This document shows, one piece after another, positions 38,571 to 40,870 of a stretch of DNA of 40,870 nucleotides. The notes beneath the pieces are model-generated. The model was given only the letters and a program-made list of their open reading frames with translations, was not told the origin of the DNA and searched no databases. The stretch's first letter is position 1, and each line of letters starts with the position of its first letter. Origin of the DNA: a virus. A program made the position numbers and the translations under genes. The stretch spans positions 1-40,870 of the IMG/VR virus record IMGVR_UViG_3300044953_000273, one strand, 5' to 3'.

Positions 38571-38618
38571 AAAAATATTTTCTACCTTATATCACTATTT
38601 ATGATTGAAAATATTTTT
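38571..38618. repeat. Perfect 12-bp inverted repeat upstream of the GIY-YIG gene, with late promoter in the loop
   Basis: AAAAATATTTTC (38571-38582) and GAAAATATTTTT (38607-38618) are exact reverse complements 24 bases apart. The arm nearest the gene abuts its start codon. The loop contains the late box on the - strand and an AAGG ribosome site. Confidence 0.8.
38596..38603 (-). promoter_or_regulatory. Late promoter for the GIY-YIG gene
   Basis: On the - strand the sequence is CATAAATA, one base off the T4 consensus. Transcription would start near 38590, giving a leader that begins AUAAGGUAG and lacks the distal arm of the inverted repeat. Confidence 0.6.
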
Positions 38619-38648
38619 TACCTTAATCAAGATTTAAATATAGTTATT

Positions 38649-38656
38649 GCTAAATA
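38649..38656 (+). promoter_or_regulatory. Late promoter for the lysis genes
   Basis: GCTAAATA, with the CTAAATA core, is 24 bases before the ATG at 38681. It restores + strand late transcription after the antisense gene. Confidence 0.65.
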
Positions 38657-38680
38657 AGGGTGTTTGTCAGTTATAAGAAA

Positions 38681-39352
38681 ATGACCTTAGATCTTCATAA
38701 CTTTTTTAAATTTTATGATGAAAAGAACTCCAACCACGTTGCAGCAGTTCAGTGGTTAGAAGATAAATTACCACCAGAATTTCTTGATGATGCAGAAACT
38801 GATTGGGTTGGTATTTTCAGAACAAAACCACCAACTCCTACGGTTCTTGATGTACCATATTTCAACCAAGCAGATAATTACAGAGATGCACACAGAACTT
38901 GTAACAGTTCATCGTGCGCTATGTGCCTTGCTTTCCTCAAACCAGGATCGATTAAAGGCGACGATGAATATGTCAAAAAAGTATTTGCGATTGGCGATAC
39001 TACTGACCATGCGGTTCAGACAAAAGTTCTGGAAAGTTATGGAGTTAAGTCACATTTTAGTTACAATCTTTCTTTTGCTGATATTGATAAAAGTCTCGAT
39101 GCTGGGAAACCTGTTGTTATTGGTATTCTCCACAGGGGTCCTCTATCTGCACCTACTGGTGGGCACATGGTTGTAGTCATCGGTAAGACACCAGATGGCA
39201 AAGGTTACTATTGCAATGATCCATATGGTTCGTGCAATGATAACTACACAGGTCCAGTAACAAATGGTAAGAAGACCATTTACCAAAAAGCAATGCTCAA
39301 ACACCGTTGGTGCCCAGGTGGCAAAGACGGTTGGGGCAGAATTTTCGACTAA
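38681..39352 (+). CDS. C39-like papain-fold peptidase with cyanophage N-terminal domain
   Basis: The ATG at 38681 gives 223 residues and an N-terminus (LDLHNFFKFYDEKN) matching the next gene; a GTG at 38660 is the alternative. Residues 1-48 form the shared domain. Residues 55-223 look like a C39-type cysteine peptidase: nucleophile C74 in HRTCNSSSCAM, His in GGHMVVVIG near 168, and an acid in CNDPYG. It may cleave peptidoglycan cross-bridges or act in the virion. No signal peptide is present. Confidence 0.7.
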   Translation: MTLDLHNFFKFYDEKNSNHVAAVQWLEDKLPPEFLDDAETDWVGIFRTKPPTPTVLDVPYFNQADNYRDAHRTCNSSSCAMCLAFLKPGSIKGDDEYVKKVFAIGDTTDHAVQTKVLESYGVKSHFSYNLSFADIDKSLDAGKPVVIGILHRGPLSAPTGGHMVVVIGKTPDGKGYYCNDPYGSCNDNYTGPVTNGKKTIYQKAMLKHRWCPGGKDGWGRIFD

Positions 39353-39366
39353 TAGGAGACACAACA

Positions 39367-40038
39367 ATGGCAAAAGTAGATTTACACAACTTCTTTCAAT
39401 TCTATGATGAAAGAAATCCCAATCATGTCAAAGCAGTACAATGGTTAGAAGATAATCTTCCTGCTAAGTATCTCGAAGATAACGTAGATTGGGCGGAGAT
39501 TTTCAGAGGAAAAAAGACTAGTGCTGCACCAGCATCTAAACCAGATGATGCAGCTCCCGTAGTCGGTGGTGACGATGTTCCTATGATGGGCATCAAGTTA
39601 ATCAAAGAGTTTGAGGGATGTCATTTAAAAGCATATCCTGATCCTTTGACTGGCAATCTACCAATCACTATTGGTTGGGGTTCAACTCGTAAGAAGGATG
39701 GATCACCATTTAAGATGGGGGACACTCTGACTCAACAAGAGGCAGATGAACTTTTGATTGACCAGTGCAAAAGAGAGTTTCTTCCAGAACTCAGAAAAAT
39801 CCTACATTGGAGTGAAATGTCAGATGGAAAAAGAGGAGCTCTGCTCAGCTTTGCTTATAATCTTGGTGCCGCTTTTTACGGTGACTCTAACTTTAATACT
39901 ATTACTAAACGCTTGAAGAATAAAGAATGGGACTTAGTTCCCGATGCTCTTTATCTCTACCGTAATCCTGGTTCTAATGTGGAAGCAGGTTTAGCACGTA
40001 GAAGAAAGGCAGAAGGTGAAGTTTGGAAAAAAGGTTAA
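39367..40038 (+). CDS. Endolysin: N-terminal domain fused to GH24-type lysozyme
   Basis: The ATG at 39367 with AGGAG nine bases upstream gives 223 residues. Residues 1-48 repeat the domain of the upstream gene (VDLHNFFQFYDERNPNH). A linker is followed by a T4-lysozyme-like domain: EFEGCHLKAYPDP and LPITIGWGST, with Glu83, Asp92 and Thr101 as the likely triad, then SFAYNLGAAFYG and YRNPGSNVEAGLARRRKAE. It cleaves the glycan strands of peptidoglycan. It lacks a signal peptide, so a holin or virion delivery is needed. Confidence 0.88.
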   Translation: MAKVDLHNFFQFYDERNPNHVKAVQWLEDNLPAKYLEDNVDWAEIFRGKKTSAAPASKPDDAAPVVGGDDVPMMGIKLIKEFEGCHLKAYPDPLTGNLPITIGWGSTRKKDGSPFKMGDTLTQQEADELLIDQCKREFLPELRKILHWSEMSDGKRGALLSFAYNLGAAFYGDSNFNTITKRLKNKEWDLVPDALYLYRNPGSNVEAGLARRRKAEGEVWKKG

Positions 40039-40056
40039 ACTTCACACTTAGGACAA

Positions 40057-40119
40057 ATGGAAAACACCAAAAAAGAAAAATGTATGAGTCAAATTATTCG
40101 TATTTCTATTTTGAGTTAG
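40057..40119 (+). other. Short frame ending at an in-frame amber codon
   Basis: MENTKKEKCMSQIIRISILS ends at TAG (40117-40119). The same frame then continues as SAALLTASYAGMLSK, the next entry. The two halves together would form one membrane-spanning N-terminus. AGGA sits a few bases before the ATG. Confidence 0.45.
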
Positions 40120-40131
40120 TCCGCTGCTCTT

Positions 40132-40401
40132 TTGACTGCTAGCTACGCTGGTATGCTCTCTAAGATGGACCCAACATTCATCGCTACTGTTTTCACAGCA
40201 TCTGCTGCTACCTTTGGAATTAATACGATGAAAAAAGATGGAGAGGATGATGAAAAGAAAAAAGAACCTCGCAGAGAGGAAGTAGTTGTAGAGACACCAC
40301 CAGAACCTCCTGTTCCTGCCGTAGAAGCGCCAGCAGCGTCTCTTGAAGATAGAGTTGAAGCTCTGAAAGAAGGTTTCGTTCAACCTCGTACAGGGGCGTA
40401 A
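40132..40401 (+). CDS. Membrane-anchored protein with proline/acid-rich tail, 5' part cut off by amber codon
   Basis: From the TTG at 40132 (or the ATG at 40153) the product has about 90 residues: a hydrophobic N-terminus (MDPTFIATVFTASAATFGI), a charged segment (KKDGEDDEKKKEPRREE) and a proline-rich stretch (TPPEPPVPAVEAP) before a helix (LEDRVEALKEGF). No ribosome site precedes the TTG. The natural gene probably starts at 40057 and crosses the TAG. Its place after the endolysin fits a lysis or envelope role, which is a guess. Confidence 0.5.
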   Translation: MTASYAGMLSKMDPTFIATVFTASAATFGINTMKKDGEDDEKKKEPRREEVVVETPPEPPVPAVEAPAASLEDRVEALKEGFVQPRTGA

Positions 40402-40404
40402 ATA
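40397..40404 (+). promoter_or_regulatory. Possible late box before the 26-codon gene
   Basis: CGTAAATA overlaps the stop of the previous frame and lies 36 bases before the ATG at 40440. It is a weaker match than CTAAATA or TATAAATA. Confidence 0.3.
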
Positions 40405-40439
40405 GTGGTAATCATAACAGATTCTTGATCTTCTGATTT

Positions 40440-40520
40440 ATGGAAATTGGTATTACTCCTGCAACGGTTGCTATCACTCTGATTACTCCGCTGATAGGAA
40501 TATTGACAACGAGAGATTGA
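40440..40520 (+). CDS. Very small hydrophobic peptide
   Basis: A 26-residue frame MEIGITPATVAITLITPLIG followed by ILTTRD is almost one transmembrane helix. It has no strong ribosome site. A mini membrane peptide near lysis genes could modulate the holin or envelope, but it may also be a chance frame. Confidence 0.35.
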   Translation: MEIGITPATVAITLITPLIGILTTRD

Positions 40521-40526
40521 CAAAAT

Positions 40527-40534
40527 CCTAAATA
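40527..40534 (+). promoter_or_regulatory. Late promoter box before a terminator
   Basis: CCTAAATA has the CTAAATA core. The start near 40540 is only 12 bases before the hairpin at 40552, so it would give a tiny RNA or, by read-through, serve the gene at 40677. Confidence 0.45.
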
Positions 40535-40551
40535 TTGAATATTATGTATAG

Positions 40552-40574
40552 ACCCACCTTAATGGTGGGTTTTC
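40552..40574 (+). terminator. Terminator before the last gene
   Basis: ACCCACC (40552-40558) pairs with GGTGGGT (40564-40570), then TTTTC. The T-tract is short. Confidence 0.7.
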
Positions 40575-40676
40575 TCGTAATGAGTCATTGATGTGACATT
40601 TAGAGCCGTGGGATCTGCCCTCTGAGAAGAGGGAAGTGCGCTTTTCCTATACGGATGCCGAATTCTATTAATTTTA
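40575..40676 (+). ncRNA. Leader with GNRA-capped hairpin, possible structured RNA
   Basis: This 102-base gap holds CCCTCT-GAGA-AGAGGG (40618-40633), a 6-bp stem with a GNRA tetraloop, followed by AAGTGCGC. Hairpin plus GGGAAGTG loosely recalls the glnA/Downstream-peptide glutamine-sensing RNAs of cyanobacteria and their phages, but the match is too partial for a firm call. Confidence 0.25.
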
Positions 40677-40870
40677 ATGCTACTATTAACAATTACAGCC
40701 TTCTCAGTGTCTGCCTTAACTGCTTTCAATTCACCTTTATTACTTCCAGTGAATGAACTTCCAGCAGTTTCACAAGATAGTTTAGAGTTGACAATTCAAG
40801 ACTATCTAAAAAAAGCAGAATCCAAACCAGAAAAACCGAATATTGCAGAACAAGAAACAAAGGTCGAAAA
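40677..40870 (+). CDS. Membrane or exported protein, truncated by window end
   Basis: From the ATG at 40677 the frame is open to the end of the window (64 codons). The N-terminus MLLLTITAFSVSALTAFNSP is a signal peptide or signal anchor; a charged helical part follows (DSLELTIQDYLKKAESK). The 3' end is outside the window. No ribosome site is strong. The function is unknown. Confidence 0.5.
   Translation, partial: MLLLTITAFSVSALTAFNSPLLLPVNELPAVSQDSLELTIQDYLKKAESKPEKPNIAEQETKVE

Noticed and set aside
1-40870. CRISPR array, insertion sequence or integration site
   Set aside because: No regularly spaced repeats, transposase or integrase was seen; mobile elements here are the two homing endonucleases only.

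Overview
The window is a contiguous piece of a T4-like myovirus of marine picocyanobacteria (cyanophage of the Synechococcus/Prochlorococcus type). It is AT-rich and almost gap-free, and nearly every gene is on the + strand. It carries the T4 core recombination and replication block (gp3 fragment, uvsY, uvsW, gp55, gp47, gp46, gp45, gp44, gp62, regA, gp43, uvsX, gp41, gp61, nrdA, nrdB). Interleaved are genes typical of cyanophages: a DUF3110 protein, a CobS-like MoxR ATPase, speD, hsp20, mazG, a DUF3310 protein and a large set of cyanophage virion proteins. No photosynthesis gene is in the window. The host range is inferred from gene content only.

Layout. 1-7411: tail completion fragment, recombination mediator and helicase (uvsY, uvsW), an Sm-like protein, the late sigma factor gp55, the gp47/gp46 nuclease with a DUF3110 protein between its subunits, a small hypothetical protein and a sulfotransferase-like protein, closed by a terminator. 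7481-11793: a module of a 735-residue zincin-motif/VWA protein, a coiled-coil protein, a 58-residue zinc-ribbon protein and a CobS-like AAA+ ATPase, then DUF3310. 11844-16602: the sliding clamp, clamp loader and RegA block, with speD, a D12-class adenine methyltransferase and small proteins inserted. 16616-17229: an isolated hsp20 unit bounded by terminators. 17252-24539: two more Sm-like proteins, DNA polymerase, small proteins, a RAMA-domain protein, an HNH homing endonuclease, uvsX and gp41. 24536-25672: mazG and small proteins. 25703-33266: mostly late virion genes, with a tRNA-Ala(TGC). 33250-37716: primase gp61 and class I ribonucleotide reductase. 37869-38570 (- strand): a GIY-YIG homing endonuclease. 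38681 to the end: two lysis-type enzymes sharing an N-terminal domain, then small membrane proteins.

Regulation is legible in the gaps. Sigma70-type early promoters with 16-17 bp spacers precede gp55, the DUF3310 gene, the Sm-like/polymerase operon, the RAMA gene, uvsX and the tRNA. T4-type late boxes (TATAAATA or C/A/G-TAAATA variants) precede uvsW, the virion genes, the lysis genes and both homing endonucleases. Several rho-independent terminators are fused to early promoters.

The observations most worth following are these. Both homing endonuclease genes have a late promoter inside the loop of a perfect inverted repeat, an arrangement like that of T4 I-TevI. Two composite sites place a promoter -35 box in a terminator hairpin. 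The CobS-like/VWA-zincin module may be a molecular machine unrelated to cobalamin. Several genes appear interrupted or recoded: an AUU start, a possible +1 frameshift in the DUF3310 gene, an A8 tract in a small gene, and an in-frame amber codon in a membrane protein. All calls come from reading the sequence; no database search was run.
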